DNA of 11,537 bases from Anaerolineae bacterium (GCA_020433835.1 JAGRBY010000191.1:1-11537), one strand, 5' to 3'. Positions 1-6,951 are shown, numbered from the stretch's first letter. Made by a program: numbers and translations. Notes: a model not told the origin generated them from the sequence alone.

Positions 1-620
1 CGGTGGCCGTTGATCTCTTGCCAGGCTATGGGGGCGCTTTCACGCATGTGGCCGGTGTCGTAGCTTAAAACCAGGCTGCCATCCTTATTCAGTTGAACCG
101 GCACATTGTAGCGCAACCGGATTTGGGAAGGGTCGGCGTAGGGTTCCAACCGGTAGGTGCTGCGCAAAACAACCCCGGCCGGAGCATCGTAGCTGAGGGT
201 AATGCCCGGCCACAGGTTGGGATAGGTAACGCGGCTTAGGGGTAAAATTTCGCTGCCGGCGGTGGTATCGGCCAGTGGGGCGGCGACAGCGTCCACAAAT
301 TCAACGTGGTAAGCGTGGCTGCCGGTGGCGGCGTAAACACCATTATCGGCAAAACCCAGCACATGCCCACCGGCAGTGAACTGGAGTATGCCCGTTGGCG
401 AACCAGATGAGGTTAAGCCCCCCATACCTGGAGAGGCAGCCTCGACGGGCGTTATGCCAGGCGCACCCTGAGCCGGGATGCTGTCCCTCTCGACCACGCT
501 CAACGCCTTGGGCGTCTGTCCGGGTTCGACCGTAAGTGCCGGTTCTTGGGCCAGCGTCGGCATAGCTAAACTGAATAGGAAGGTCAGGAATAAGGCGATA
601 AGCAGTTTGAATGATTTCAT
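1..620 (-). CDS. Secreted DUF7948 / SBBP-repeat-type protein, N-terminal part (partial)
   Basis: This reading frame opens at the ATG at 620-618 and stays open to the window edge: 206 complete codons, with the C-terminus missing. Residues 1-24 form a Sec signal peptide: Lys near the start, a hydrophobic core, and a probable cleavage site after PTLA. A Pro/Ser/Gly-rich linker follows. From about residue 75 there is a beta-rich domain with the pattern of DUF7948, which sits at the N-terminus of large surface proteins with SBBP (beta-propeller) repeats. The recognisable stretches are YPNLWPGITLSYD, ADPSQIRLRY and GSLVLSY, then an APIAWQEING stretch at the cut edge. GGAG lies 8 bases before the ATG. 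The known family usually has propeller or Ig-like repeats and a cell-surface location; here that part is out of view. The domain call is from memory of the family pattern; the secreted nature is clear from the sequence. Confidence 0.72.
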   Translation of the reverse strand, partial: MKSFKLLIALFLTFLFSLAMPTLAQEPALTVEPGQTPKALSVVERDSIPAQGAPGITPVEAASPGMGGLTSSGSPTGILQFTAGGHVLGFADNGVYAATGSHAYHVEFVDAVAAPLADTTAGSEILPLSRVTYPNLWPGITLSYDAPAGVVLRSTYRLEPYADPSQIRLRYNVPVQLNKDGSLVLSYDTGHMRESAPIAWQEINGH

Positions 621-643
621 AGTAGGGTCTCCGTCGAGAATAA

Positions 644-671
644 AATCTAAGGTTGGAAGGGGTGTCGTCAA
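644..671 (-). promoter_or_regulatory. Possible sigma70-type promoter for the secreted DUF7948 gene
   Basis: On the minus strand, TTGACG (671-666) and TAGATT (649-644) are separated by 16 bp, upstream of the ATG at 620. The -35 is a 5/6 match and the -10 a 4/6 match. The partial palindrome TTGTGACAA (673-681) abuts the -35, and its inverted copy TTGTCACAA lies at 792-800, so the pair could be operator half-sites. The evidence is weak. Confidence 0.3.
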
Positions 672-1153
672 ATTGTGACAATTCTAAGGCTGGTAATCGC
701 CGGTAACAACGCCGGAGCATCCTACTCCAGCAGCGCGTCCACGTTTGCGCCAGCGCAGCATGGTAGGGTCAGTTAGTAGAACAGCTTCAATTTGTCACAA
801 AAGAGCGAGGAGTTATAGCAACAGTACGGCTCAATGCATCCTACGCTTGTGGGGACGACGGTCTCTCCGATTTTTCGGTTGATGTTGGTAAGGTGTTTTG
901 CTTAATAGGTCGCGATCGTTATGGTTTTAAACATTGCACAAACAGTCGTTACAATAATAACGGATTGACAAAGGGCTGAATAGAGGCAAAGGTACTTAAT
1001 TGCTTGCCCAAAGGTACTTTAAGAGTAAGATTATAAGCCAAGGGGCAATGAGGCGGATCCGCATCTTTATTCGATGGGCATTTGTACCCGCTTGGGGTTG
1101 GCGGTATTATCTAGCAACAAATCAATGTAATTTTCCTACGCAGGAGCATATTT
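672..1153. other. Long non-coding region between divergent genes, with small repeats
   Basis: I see no convincing coding sequence here; the short open frame starting at 1000 has no ribosome site or family pattern and runs into the dehydrogenase. Visible items are the inverted pair TTGTGACAA (673-681) and TTGTCACAA (792-800); two copies of GCATCCTAC (717-725 and 836-844); a palindrome CGTTA-N6-TAACG (947-962) right before a perfect TTGACA (965-970) that has no good -10; and a direct repeat CAAAGGTACTT (987-997 and 1009-1019). The last 200 bases probably contain the dehydrogenase promoter and its control sites, but I cannot place the promoter. Confidence 0.5.
987..1019 (+). repeat. Direct repeat of 11 bp with 22-bp period upstream of the dehydrogenase
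   Basis: CAAAGGTACTT occurs exactly at 987-997 and again at 1009-1019. The 22-bp period is about two helical turns, so both copies face the same side of the DNA, as expected for a regulator binding tandem sites. It lies 135-167 bases before the dehydrogenase start. No regulator gene is adjacent. This could also be chance or a small local duplication. Confidence 0.4.
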
Positions 1154-2110
1154 ATGCGGAGTTTACTTTTCGACGGAACACTCACATATCAACAAGATAC
1201 CCCCTCACCCACACCGCCGCCGGGAGAGGCGCTGATTCGGACGACGATGGCCGGTATCTGTAACACCGACATCGAGATCGTGCGCGGCTATATGGGCTTC
1301 AAGGGTATCCTCGGCCACGAGTTTGTGGGGGTGGTTGAGCAGGCCGATGCGGCCCCGGAGTGGGTGGGCCGGCGCGTTGTGGGCGAAATTAACGCCTACT
1401 GCGGCGAGTGCCCGACCTGCCGCCGGGGCGATCCGACGCAGTGTCCGCACCGCACCACGCTCGGCATCGACCGTCGCGACGGGACGATGGCCGATGCCTT
1501 CACCCTGCCCACCAAGCTGCTCTACCCCGTCCCCGACAGCGTACCGGATGAATGGGCCGTTTTCACCGAACCCCTGGCCGCGGCCTGCGAGATTTTGGAA
1601 CAAGTCCATATCCGGCCGACCGACCGGGTCATCGTGCTGGGCGACGGTAAGTTGGGGCTGTTGATTGCCCAGGTGTTGCAGCTAACCGGCTGCGATTTGC
1701 TGGCCATTGGCCGCCATCAGGTGAAGCTCGATATTTTGGCCCGGCGGGGTATTCGCACCGCCTTGGCCGGCGAACCCATCGAGCCGGGGGCTGATGTGGT
1801 CGTTGAAGCGACCGGCAGCGCCGCCGGCTTTGCCGCCGCGCGATCGCTGGTGCGGCCACGCGGCACGCTGGTGCTCAAAAGCACGTTCCACGGCGAGGTC
1901 GAACTCAATTTGAGTATGGTCGTGGTCGATGAGGTGACGGTGGTTGGTTCGCGCTGCGGCCCGTTTGATGCGGCGCTGCGTCTGTTGGAGCAGCGGCTGG
2001 TGGATGTCGAGCCGCTGATTCATGCAACCTTTCCTTTAGATGAAGGGTTGGCGGCTTTTGACAAGGCTATCGCGCCGGGGGTGTTAAAGGTGCTGCTGGC
2101 GATGGAGTAG
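1154..2110 (+). CDS. Zinc-dependent medium-chain (MDR) alcohol/sorbitol-type dehydrogenase
   Basis: A 318-aa NAD(P)-dependent oxidoreductase of the MDR superfamily, probably cytosolic. Catalytic zinc ligands are visible: C36 in GICNTD, H55-E56 in GHEF, and E139 in TEPLA. The structural-zinc loop is complete (C83, C86, C89, C97). The cofactor domain carries a GDGKLG turn at 163-168 and an ATG at 219-221. At 318 aa it is shorter than classical members (about 340-380 aa), like the short MDR-like group seen in Chloroflexota and cyanobacteria; nothing suggests truncation. The start is supported by AGGAG at 1142-1146, 7 bases before the ATG. It is a single gene, with no partner enzyme to reveal the substrate; threonine-, sorbitol- or alcohol-dehydrogenase-like activities are all possible. 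It is clearly GC-richer than the cassette downstream. Confidence 0.9.
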   Translation: MRSLLFDGTLTYQQDTPSPTPPPGEALIRTTMAGICNTDIEIVRGYMGFKGILGHEFVGVVEQADAAPEWVGRRVVGEINAYCGECPTCRRGDPTQCPHRTTLGIDRRDGTMADAFTLPTKLLYPVPDSVPDEWAVFTEPLAAACEILEQVHIRPTDRVIVLGDGKLGLLIAQVLQLTGCDLLAIGRHQVKLDILARRGIRTALAGEPIEPGADVVVEATGSAAGFAAARSLVRPRGTLVLKSTFHGEVELNLSMVVVDEVTVVGSRCGPFDAALRLLEQRLVDVEPLIHATFPLDEGLAAFDKAIAPGVLKVLLAME

Positions 2111-2182
2111 GTGGCAGGGTAGGCATTGCAACGCAGAGTGTTGTAACGAGTCGAGAACGAGTCGATTGCAGTCGAAATTGTA

Positions 2183-2211
2183 TTGACACTTGTAACTAAA
2201 CTCCTTATAAT
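2183..2211 (+). promoter_or_regulatory. Perfect sigma70 consensus promoter of the Panacea-Fic cassette
   Basis: TTGACA (2183-2188) and TATAAT (2206-2211) are both exact consensus hexamers with the optimal 17-bp spacer. Transcription should begin near 2218, which coincides with an in-frame ATG at 2218; the ATG with an SD-like site is at 2248. Strong, tightly regulated promoters are usual for toxin-antitoxin operons, where the antitoxin often autoregulates. I do not see a clear palindrome over the promoter. Confidence 0.88.
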
Positions 2212-2247
2212 CAGAGCATGTGTTCTGCAAGTAATTGGGGGAAAGAT

Positions 2248-2874
2248 ATGTTAGATACATTCGAATTACCACATTACATCTTAGGACACTATTCTAAGAG
2301 CAAAATAACACCTCTCAAACTGCAAAAATTGCTCTACTACGTGAAAGTATGGGGCATTGTAGCCGGGGTAGAATTATATCAGGGCGAGTTTATGCGATGG
2401 GAACACGGTCCTGTAAATGCTGATGTCTATCGCCAGTACAAATCTTTTGGACGGAACCCAATTGTACAGCCCTATATTGAATCCCCTAGTTTTGATGGCT
2501 TGCAAAAAGAACTGATCGACTTTATTATTGCAGCATACGTACCTTTTTCGGCCATATCCTTGAGCGCAATGACTCACAAAGAGTCGCCCTGGCAGGATAC
2601 CTCTCCAAACTGCATTATCAGTCATGACAAAATCCTCGACTTCTATTCTCAACAACTATTTGCCCACAATTTCAATCCATTTGATCCCATCGACAAACCA
2701 TACTTCCCCGTACAAAGCAATTCCTGGTATGCCTACATTTTGGATATGACCACTGATGATGTGGAACGACACACCCGATTCTCCTCTTTTCAAGATTATC
2801 AAACGCGACTTAAGCAAGCGCAAGCCGACACTGACGATATAAACCAAGCACTTGACAGCCTGTTTAACCTTTAA
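2248..2874 (+). CDS. Panacea-domain (DUF4065, SocA/GepA-like) antitoxin
   Basis: A 208-aa protein with the Panacea/DUF4065 signature near its N-terminus: ITPLKLQKLLYYVKVW (about residues 19-34), followed by the typical FMRWEHGPVNADVYRQY block (about 48-64). Panacea proteins are antitoxins that pair with many unrelated toxins and are often encoded first; SocA, which presents SocB to ClpXP, is a relative. The gene ends 3 bp before the Fic-domain gene, so the two are cotranscribed and probably translationally coupled. I chose the ATG at 2248 because the domain pattern begins right after it and GGGGGAAAG lies just before it. The ATG at 2218, 10 codons upstream, sits at the predicted transcription start and could serve as a leaderless start. 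Base composition is more AT-rich than the dehydrogenase, consistent with acquisition by transfer. The family is clear; the antitoxin role is inferred from family and context. Confidence 0.85.
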   Translation: MLDTFELPHYILGHYSKSKITPLKLQKLLYYVKVWGIVAGVELYQGEFMRWEHGPVNADVYRQYKSFGRNPIVQPYIESPSFDGLQKELIDFIIAAYVPFSAISLSAMTHKESPWQDTSPNCIISHDKILDFYSQQLFAHNFNPFDPIDKPYFPVQSNSWYAYILDMTTDDVERHTRFSSFQDYQTRLKQAQADTDDINQALDSLFNL

Positions 2875-2877
2875 GCA

Positions 2878-3564
2878 ATGGCTTCTCAGGAATTGGACTA
2901 TTTGGCAGAATTAATGGCCGATTTTCCGGTTGAGGATAGTGAGTTCGATTCGGTAGAAGATGCCGAATCTTTGCTTCAGTTGCGTTATCAGGCCTTATTG
3001 GACACCCTGGTTGACTCCAAAGAAATCCTAAAACGGCTACGCTCAATACCTGATGAGGGTTTTCTTTCTCTATTTGAGCAACTCACCAAATCTCTGCATC
3101 GGACACTGTTTAGAGGAATTCTATCAAATGCCGGTAATTATCGGCAATCAACAGAGCCTAATGGTGGGACAGTTTATTTTGGTGCGCAAAAGGGAACACA
3201 ACCTCGCTTTATCGGCACTCCAGCAGGTGAGATTGAGCAGGTGTTACATAACGTATTTCGACATTTGTCAAAAAGTACCCGTGATCCGGTAGTTTCTGCT
3301 GTTATTTTTTATCAACAGTTCGTTCGTGTTCACCCCTTCTATGATGCCAACGGACGAATTTGCCGTCTGTTGGTGAGTCTGTACTTTGATTATCACCGCC
3401 GCTATGTGAATTGGGATGATTTGCAGCGTCAGGGGAAGTGGATACGTAGACTGAACGCCTGTCATGATCGTCAGCACCAGCCGGAGTTATACAATGAATA
3501 TTTGGGCTATTTGGTTGCTCACTTTTTAAATTATGTCAGCGACAAAGCTGACTTTGAACTTTGA
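2878..3564 (+). CDS. fic: Fic-domain protein, probable toxin of a Panacea-Fic pair
   Basis: A 228-aa Fic/Doc-superfamily protein. The core motif HPFYDANGRICR at 152-163 has the catalytic His152, the acidic Asp156 (metal), the anion-binding NGR loop and the final Arg163, so it should be active. Fic enzymes usually transfer AMP, other nucleotides or phosphate to target proteins. An upstream block with LHRTLFRGIL and AGNYR (about 73-88) matches the first helices of the Fic fold. The C-terminal 50 residues carry an RRLNACHDRQ segment and an aromatic-rich end. A possible inhibitory motif of the S-x-x-x-E-G type occurs at 56-61, but it contains a proline and lies close to the core, so it may be fortuitous. 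The start ATG lies 3 bp after the antitoxin stop with no strong ribosome site, suggesting coupled translation. The substrate and target cannot be read from the sequence. Confidence 0.87.
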   Translation: MASQELDYLAELMADFPVEDSEFDSVEDAESLLQLRYQALLDTLVDSKEILKRLRSIPDEGFLSLFEQLTKSLHRTLFRGILSNAGNYRQSTEPNGGTVYFGAQKGTQPRFIGTPAGEIEQVLHNVFRHLSKSTRDPVVSAVIFYQQFVRVHPFYDANGRICRLLVSLYFDYHRRYVNWDDLQRQGKWIRRLNACHDRQHQPELYNEYLGYLVAHFLNYVSDKADFEL

Positions 3565-3591
3565 CAAACATCGACTAGACTTTAATCACCA

Positions 3592-4878
3592 TTAATTCCA
3601 CGACCAAAAACCGATTGTTCCTTCATCGATGAATATCGGCGGCGTACCGCGCTCGGCCAGCGTATCGACCAGATAGACGCGTTCGACGCGATCTTCATCT
3701 TGATCGCTGTAGACCAGGTAACGGCCGTCGGGCGACCAGAAACGGTGGCTCTGGGCGTACTGATCGAAGCTGCTCAACACATAGCGCATTTGAAACGAGG
3801 GATTGAAAACGTTGTAGCCGCGCTCAACGCCGCTGACCATATCGACAACGCGCCACTGCAGCCAGGCTTCCTCGTAAGCCACTTTGTGCAGGTAGGCCAG
3901 CTTTTGACCATCCGGCGACCAGAAGAAACCGTTAACGCGAAAGGTATTACCGGTCAACTGCTTGGACTCCCCGGTTTCGACATCGAAAATATGAATGGGG
4001 CCAAAGAAGGGGTCGGTTAAGTTTCGCACTGAGGCGAAAGCCACCTGTTGACCGTCAGGCGACCAGACGAAAGCGGTTTGATGGCCGGCCGTTGTACGTA
4101 CTACGGATAACTGAGGCTCGACACCAAAACCTTGCAGGGCGTCGTCACCTTCATCCGCGATGGCGGCCAGCCATGAACTGCCTTGAGGCGAACCGGCGGG
4201 GGCCAGAAATGAAGCGGGCATGTGGGGCATCGGCTCGATGGTATCGCGCTCGATGTCATACACTGCCAACTGCGCCTTGGCATTGAAGCGACTCGATCCG
4301 CCGGTGTGCCAGACCATCTGCCGGCCATCGGGCAGCCAGCCGAAGTAAAAGGGACGCCCCTGCCCCAAGAGCCGGTCATCAATGCGCTCCGCGTCCATCT
4401 CGACTAGATGCAGGCCGATTTGTTCGGCTTCTTTTTCGATAAGATAGGCGAGTTGGTGACATTGTGGCCGCTCCGGGCAAGGGAGCGGAGACCAGTGAAT
4501 ATAAATGAAGAAATGTTCGTTGTCCTCAGCAATGACCTGGGCTGAAGCTCCCGGCGATTCGGCCACGTAGAGGGTGCTCTTGGCCTGATTACCGGTTCGC
4601 TCGACGGCGGCAAAGGCCAACTGTCCATCCGGCGACCAGGCGACGCGGTGGTAAGAGAAGCCCTCATCTTCGGGCGGCACGGTCGCATCATCGGTCACAG
4701 CGATGATCTGGCCGCGGTCGGCGGTGGTGACGTAAATGTTGCCGTCGCCGCCAACGTAGGCCAGGCGGCCGCTTTGATTTTGTGGTGGTTCGATATGGGG
4801 GGGTGGGGTTTGGGCCTGGCAGGCGATCAGGGTCGAGATGAGACAAATGATCAGGGAAAGCATTAATTGTTTCGGCAT
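3592..4878 (-). CDS. Lipoprotein with TolB/WD40-like beta-propeller (WSPDG repeats)
   Basis: A 428-aa exported protein from the chosen start. Residues 1-19 form a lipoprotein signal and the lipobox LIAC has its Cys at 20, so it should be anchored to the outer face of the membrane. A Pro/Gln linker is followed by at least six blade-like units, each marked by a WSPDG or near variant: W81, W129, W181, W272, W320 and W381. These are typical of TolB-type/PD40 propellers that act as binding scaffolds rather than enzymes. The open frame extends upstream to 4941, but that start would overlap the preceding gene and bury the signal peptide; the ATG at 4878 gives a proper signal sequence and a 22-bp gap. 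No strong ribosome site is visible. It is the last gene of the probable minus-strand operon and converges with the Fic gene. The ligand is unknown. Confidence 0.82.
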   Translation of the reverse strand: MPKQLMLSLIICLISTLIACQAQTPPPHIEPPQNQSGRLAYVGGDGNIYVTTADRGQIIAVTDDATVPPEDEGFSYHRVAWSPDGQLAFAAVERTGNQAKSTLYVAESPGASAQVIAEDNEHFFIYIHWSPLPCPERPQCHQLAYLIEKEAEQIGLHLVEMDAERIDDRLLGQGRPFYFGWLPDGRQMVWHTGGSSRFNAKAQLAVYDIERDTIEPMPHMPASFLAPAGSPQGSSWLAAIADEGDDALQGFGVEPQLSVVRTTAGHQTAFVWSPDGQQVAFASVRNLTDPFFGPIHIFDVETGESKQLTGNTFRVNGFFWSPDGQKLAYLHKVAYEEAWLQWRVVDMVSGVERGYNVFNPSFQMRYVLSSFDQYAQSHRFWSPDGRYLVYSDQDEDRVERVYLVDTLAERGTPPIFIDEGTIGFWSWN

Positions 4879-4900
4879 AAATTCAATATTATGCTTATCT

Positions 4901-5695
4901 TTAGAAAGGAATTTCATCCTCATCATCAAAATTAAATGCAAGGGGATCGATCAAAATATCCTGCTCACCATAGTTTTGTTCAAATTCTTCAAACTCTCTG
5001 TCTGTCTCGGCTTGAAATTTCTGTAAGATAGATAGCGATATTGGACTGGCACTGACATAATTTTTAACGGAGTCGATTAGAACCATTTTTCCCGCTTCCT
5101 CATCCTCAGACCAACAGCTCTGACACCCAGGCTCACACCACGGCCGCTGAAAGCACCCCGGACAGTAGCCCGAACAGCCGCCAAGATGCCAAAAGCCCTC
5201 TTCAATAATATCAAATTCATCCTCAACTGCTTCAAGTAGATAATCATAAACCAAGCGAAGAGGTACGTCTTCCAGCACATCAATCGCTACACCAATTTTG
5301 GCTAAATGCTCAGATATGGTTTGCAATTCCATAATGATTTCTTCATCGGTTAGATGTTCAGGGTTTTTCAATGTGTAATAAGGAGCAAGTTGCTCTTTAA
5401 GTTTCTGCCGAATGGGGTTGCCTTGCATCCACTGCTCAAATCGATACCAATCATTCTCAGGGGAAATGTCGGGGTCGATGGGTGGAAAAGCATAGCCCTC
5501 AAGCTCCATCGTGGTGCGATCACCGCATTCAGAATATTTTTGTACCCAATCGAGTAAGCGGCGTAGAATTTTATTCTCCCGCTCTAGATTATCAGGTGTA
5601 GGAAAAAATACCGGTGACAGATCAAGGTTGCGGATGGTAAATTCGAATTTCAGAGAGTGATTTTCCAATAGCTTGTTGATGTCTTGGTTATCCAT
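4901..5695 (-). CDS. Unknown acidic protein with double CxxxCxxC cluster and SSB-like C-terminal tip
   Basis: I do not recognise this 264-aa family. It is soluble, acidic and has no signal peptide. The middle (about 105-165) is predicted helical and acidic, with an LTDEEI stretch and an LVYDYLLEAVEDEF stretch. A cysteine cluster follows: C174, C178, C181 and C187, C191, C194, two copies of C-x3-C-x2-C, which suggests zinc or an iron-sulfur site; H170 could add a ligand. The final residues FNFDDEDEIPF closely resemble the acidic DDDIPF tip with which bacterial SSB recruits RecQ, PriA, RecO, Exo I and others. GGAG lies 7 bases before the ATG. It sits between two lipoprotein genes, with gaps of 33 and 22 bp, so it is probably cotranscribed with them although apparently cytosolic. 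The cysteine spacing resembles radical-SAM motifs, but no SAM-enzyme fold is evident. The gene call is firm; function is unknown. Confidence 0.83.
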   Translation of the reverse strand: MDNQDINKLLENHSLKFEFTIRNLDLSPVFFPTPDNLERENKILRRLLDWVQKYSECGDRTTMELEGYAFPPIDPDISPENDWYRFEQWMQGNPIRQKLKEQLAPYYTLKNPEHLTDEEIIMELQTISEHLAKIGVAIDVLEDVPLRLVYDYLLEAVEDEFDIIEEGFWHLGGCSGYCPGCFQRPWCEPGCQSCWSEDEEAGKMVLIDSVKNYVSASPISLSILQKFQAETDREFEEFEQNYGEQDILIDPLAFNFDDEDEIPF

Positions 5696-5728
5696 ATCTT
5701 GTCTCCAACAAATGTACCTACCTTTGTA

Positions 5729-6709
5729 TTAAGGCTCAACCGCGATGTGTTCAATTACATCACCAACCTCAATGGAACGAACAACATCCATACCTTCTTC
5801 AACCTGGCCGAAAACGCTGTATTGGCCGTCGAGGAATTCGGTGGGGGCGAGGGTGATGTAAAATTGGCTACCGCTCGACTCGCGGTCGGGGTTGGCTGCA
5901 TCCGGCAGGCGAGCCATAGCCAGCGCACCTTCACCATGCTTGAGGTTGAACTCACCGGGAACGGTGTAACCGGGGCCTCCATTTCCCGTGCCGAGGGGGT
6001 CGCCGCCCTGGATGACAAAGCCGGGTTCGACACGATGGAACGTTAGACCATCGTAAAAGCCCTGGTTGCTGAGGAAGATGAAGTTGTTGACGTGCTCAGG
6101 TGCTTCGGCGGCATTGAGTGAAACGACGATATCGCCTTTGCTGGTTTGAATTGTCGCCCGATATGTCTGCTCGGGGTCGATGGTTATCTCCGGTCGGGCG
6201 TCATAGTAATCAGCGCGTTGCGCGGCAGGGAGTTCGGCCAGCGGGCCGGAGGCTGCGGCTGAGTTCGGGGCATCGTCATCCGTGGTAGTCGACTCAGGTT
6301 CATCAGTCGGGGTAGTAGGCGGCTCTGGGCCGAATGTTCCGCCGGATGCATCGCCTTCCGGCTGTAAGCCTACGACAGAGGGGGGTGCTCCTTGGGCCAG
6401 TTTGACCAAGATCGAGTCGCGTTGGTAATTATCGGCCTCGACAATAACTTTGGCCCAGCCGTCGAGATGTTCGGCATCGATGGTTAAGTGGGCGACACCG
6501 CTTGAGTCGGTTGTTGCTTCGTAGACATCTTGGGTGCCGATTTCGGCGCGAACGGTTGCGTTGGCGATCGAGCGGCCCGAGTCAACGGCTTTGACCTCGA
6601 TATCCTGTTGAAACGGCGGCTGCGTTTCAAAACAACCGGTGATCGAGACGAGAAGAACAAACAAAATAAAGAAAGATGTTAAGAACGATTTTTGAGTAAT
6701 CATAGTCAT
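5729..6709 (-). CDS. Cyclophilin-type peptidyl-prolyl isomerase lipoprotein with N-terminal Ig-like domain
   Basis: About 326 aa. An N-terminal lipoprotein signal ends in SITGC, with the acylated Cys at 26, so the enzyme should act outside the cytoplasmic membrane. Residues about 36-104 look like a carboxypeptidase-regulatory/Ig-like beta domain, with the typical turns [10 protein letters not shown] and [11 protein letters not shown] Pro/Thr/Asp/Glu-rich linker (about 110-160) precedes a cyclophilin domain (about 182-326). Active-site features are present: [15 protein letters not shown] with catalytic Arg226, F231 and Q234; GSQFYI; and [12 protein letters not shown], where the Tyr is a common bacterial variant. 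It should assist folding of exported proteins. It is the first gene of the probable three-gene operon. The start is uncertain: ATG 6709, ATG 6703 or GTG 6727. The promoter at 6713-6741 makes GTG 6727 unlikely and implies a leaderless or nearly leaderless mRNA. Confidence 0.88.
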   Translation of the reverse strand: MTMITQKSFLTSFFILFVLLVSITGCFETQPPFQQDIEVKAVDSGRSIANATVRAEIGTQDVYEATTDSSGVAHLTIDAEHLDGWAKVIVEADNYQRDSILVKLAQGAPPSVVGLQPEGDASGGTFGPEPPTTPTDEPESTTTDDDAPNSAAASGPLAELPAAQRADYYDARPEITIDPEQTYRATIQTSKGDIVVSLNAAEAPEHVNNFIFLSNQGFYDGLTFHRVEPGFVIQGGDPLGTGNGGPGYTVPGEFNLKHGEGALAMARLPDAANPDRESSGSQFYITLAPTEFLDGQYSVFGQVEEGMDVVRSIEVGDVIEHIAVEP

Positions 6710-6712
6710 TTT

Positions 6713-6741
6713 ATTGTAACCAGTCACTAAAAAGTTTACAA
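6713..6741 (-). promoter_or_regulatory. Sigma70-type promoter overlapping the start of the cyclophilin gene
   Basis: On the minus strand, TTGTAA (6741-6736) and TACAAT (6718-6713, 5/6 consensus) are separated by exactly 17 bp. Transcription would begin near 6706, between or at the two candidate ATG codons (6709 and 6703), and no ribosome site precedes either. A leaderless transcript is the simplest reading if the promoter is real. Confidence 0.55.
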
Positions 6742-6785
6742 GTGATACTTTGTTTGAGGGTACGTTTCAGGTATGGGGCGAGAAA

Positions 6786-6921
6786 GAAACACTGAATTAC
6801 TGATGGGAATGAGGCCACTGAACCGCTCCAGGCCGTGTTCTGACCAATCCACTGTCAAGAAAGCCCACGCGTTGAACGGCAGAATTCAGTGACACCAGCA
6901 TGGTCAGTGTTTCAGTGTTTC
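6786..6921. repeat. Degenerate intergenic repeat built on CACTGAA words
   Basis: The 309-bp gap between the cyclophilin and sugar-transferase genes carries repeated CACTGAA words. GAAACACTGAA (6786-6796) has an exact inverted partner TTCAGTGTTTC (6911-6921), and CACTGAATT (6790-6798) pairs with AATTCAGTG (6883-6891). A third copy, CCACTGAACC, is near 6816-6825, and CAGTGTTT is tandemly repeated at 6905-6920. No transposase remains. It is most like a decayed non-autonomous repeat; it could also be a local regulatory fold. Confidence 0.45.
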
Positions 6922-6951
6922 AATGAGCCTCGGTTGCCCCCAAAGTGAAAT

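Noticed and set aside
717..844. Insertion element marked by two GCATCCTAC copies
   Set aside because: Only 9 bp are shared, in direct orientation, with no inverted ends or transposase remnant; too little to call.
1000..1263. Short open frame overlapping the start of the dehydrogenase
   Set aside because: It is in another frame, has no ribosome site or family resemblance, and ends inside a confident gene.
1205..2023. Several long open frames antisense to the dehydrogenase
   Set aside because: They reflect GC-rich codon use of the real gene; none shows a family pattern or start signals.
2878..3564. Doc-type (kinase) toxin instead of Fic
   Set aside because: The core motif reads DANGR with a final Arg, not the DANKR form of Doc, so the canonical Fic group fits better, though the exact activity is open.
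4901..5695. C-x3-C-x2-C as a radical-SAM iron-sulfur motif
   Set aside because: The motif is duplicated back to back, lies near the C-terminus and has no surrounding TIM-barrel pattern or SAM-binding GGE-like motif, so a zinc or other metal cluster is more likely.
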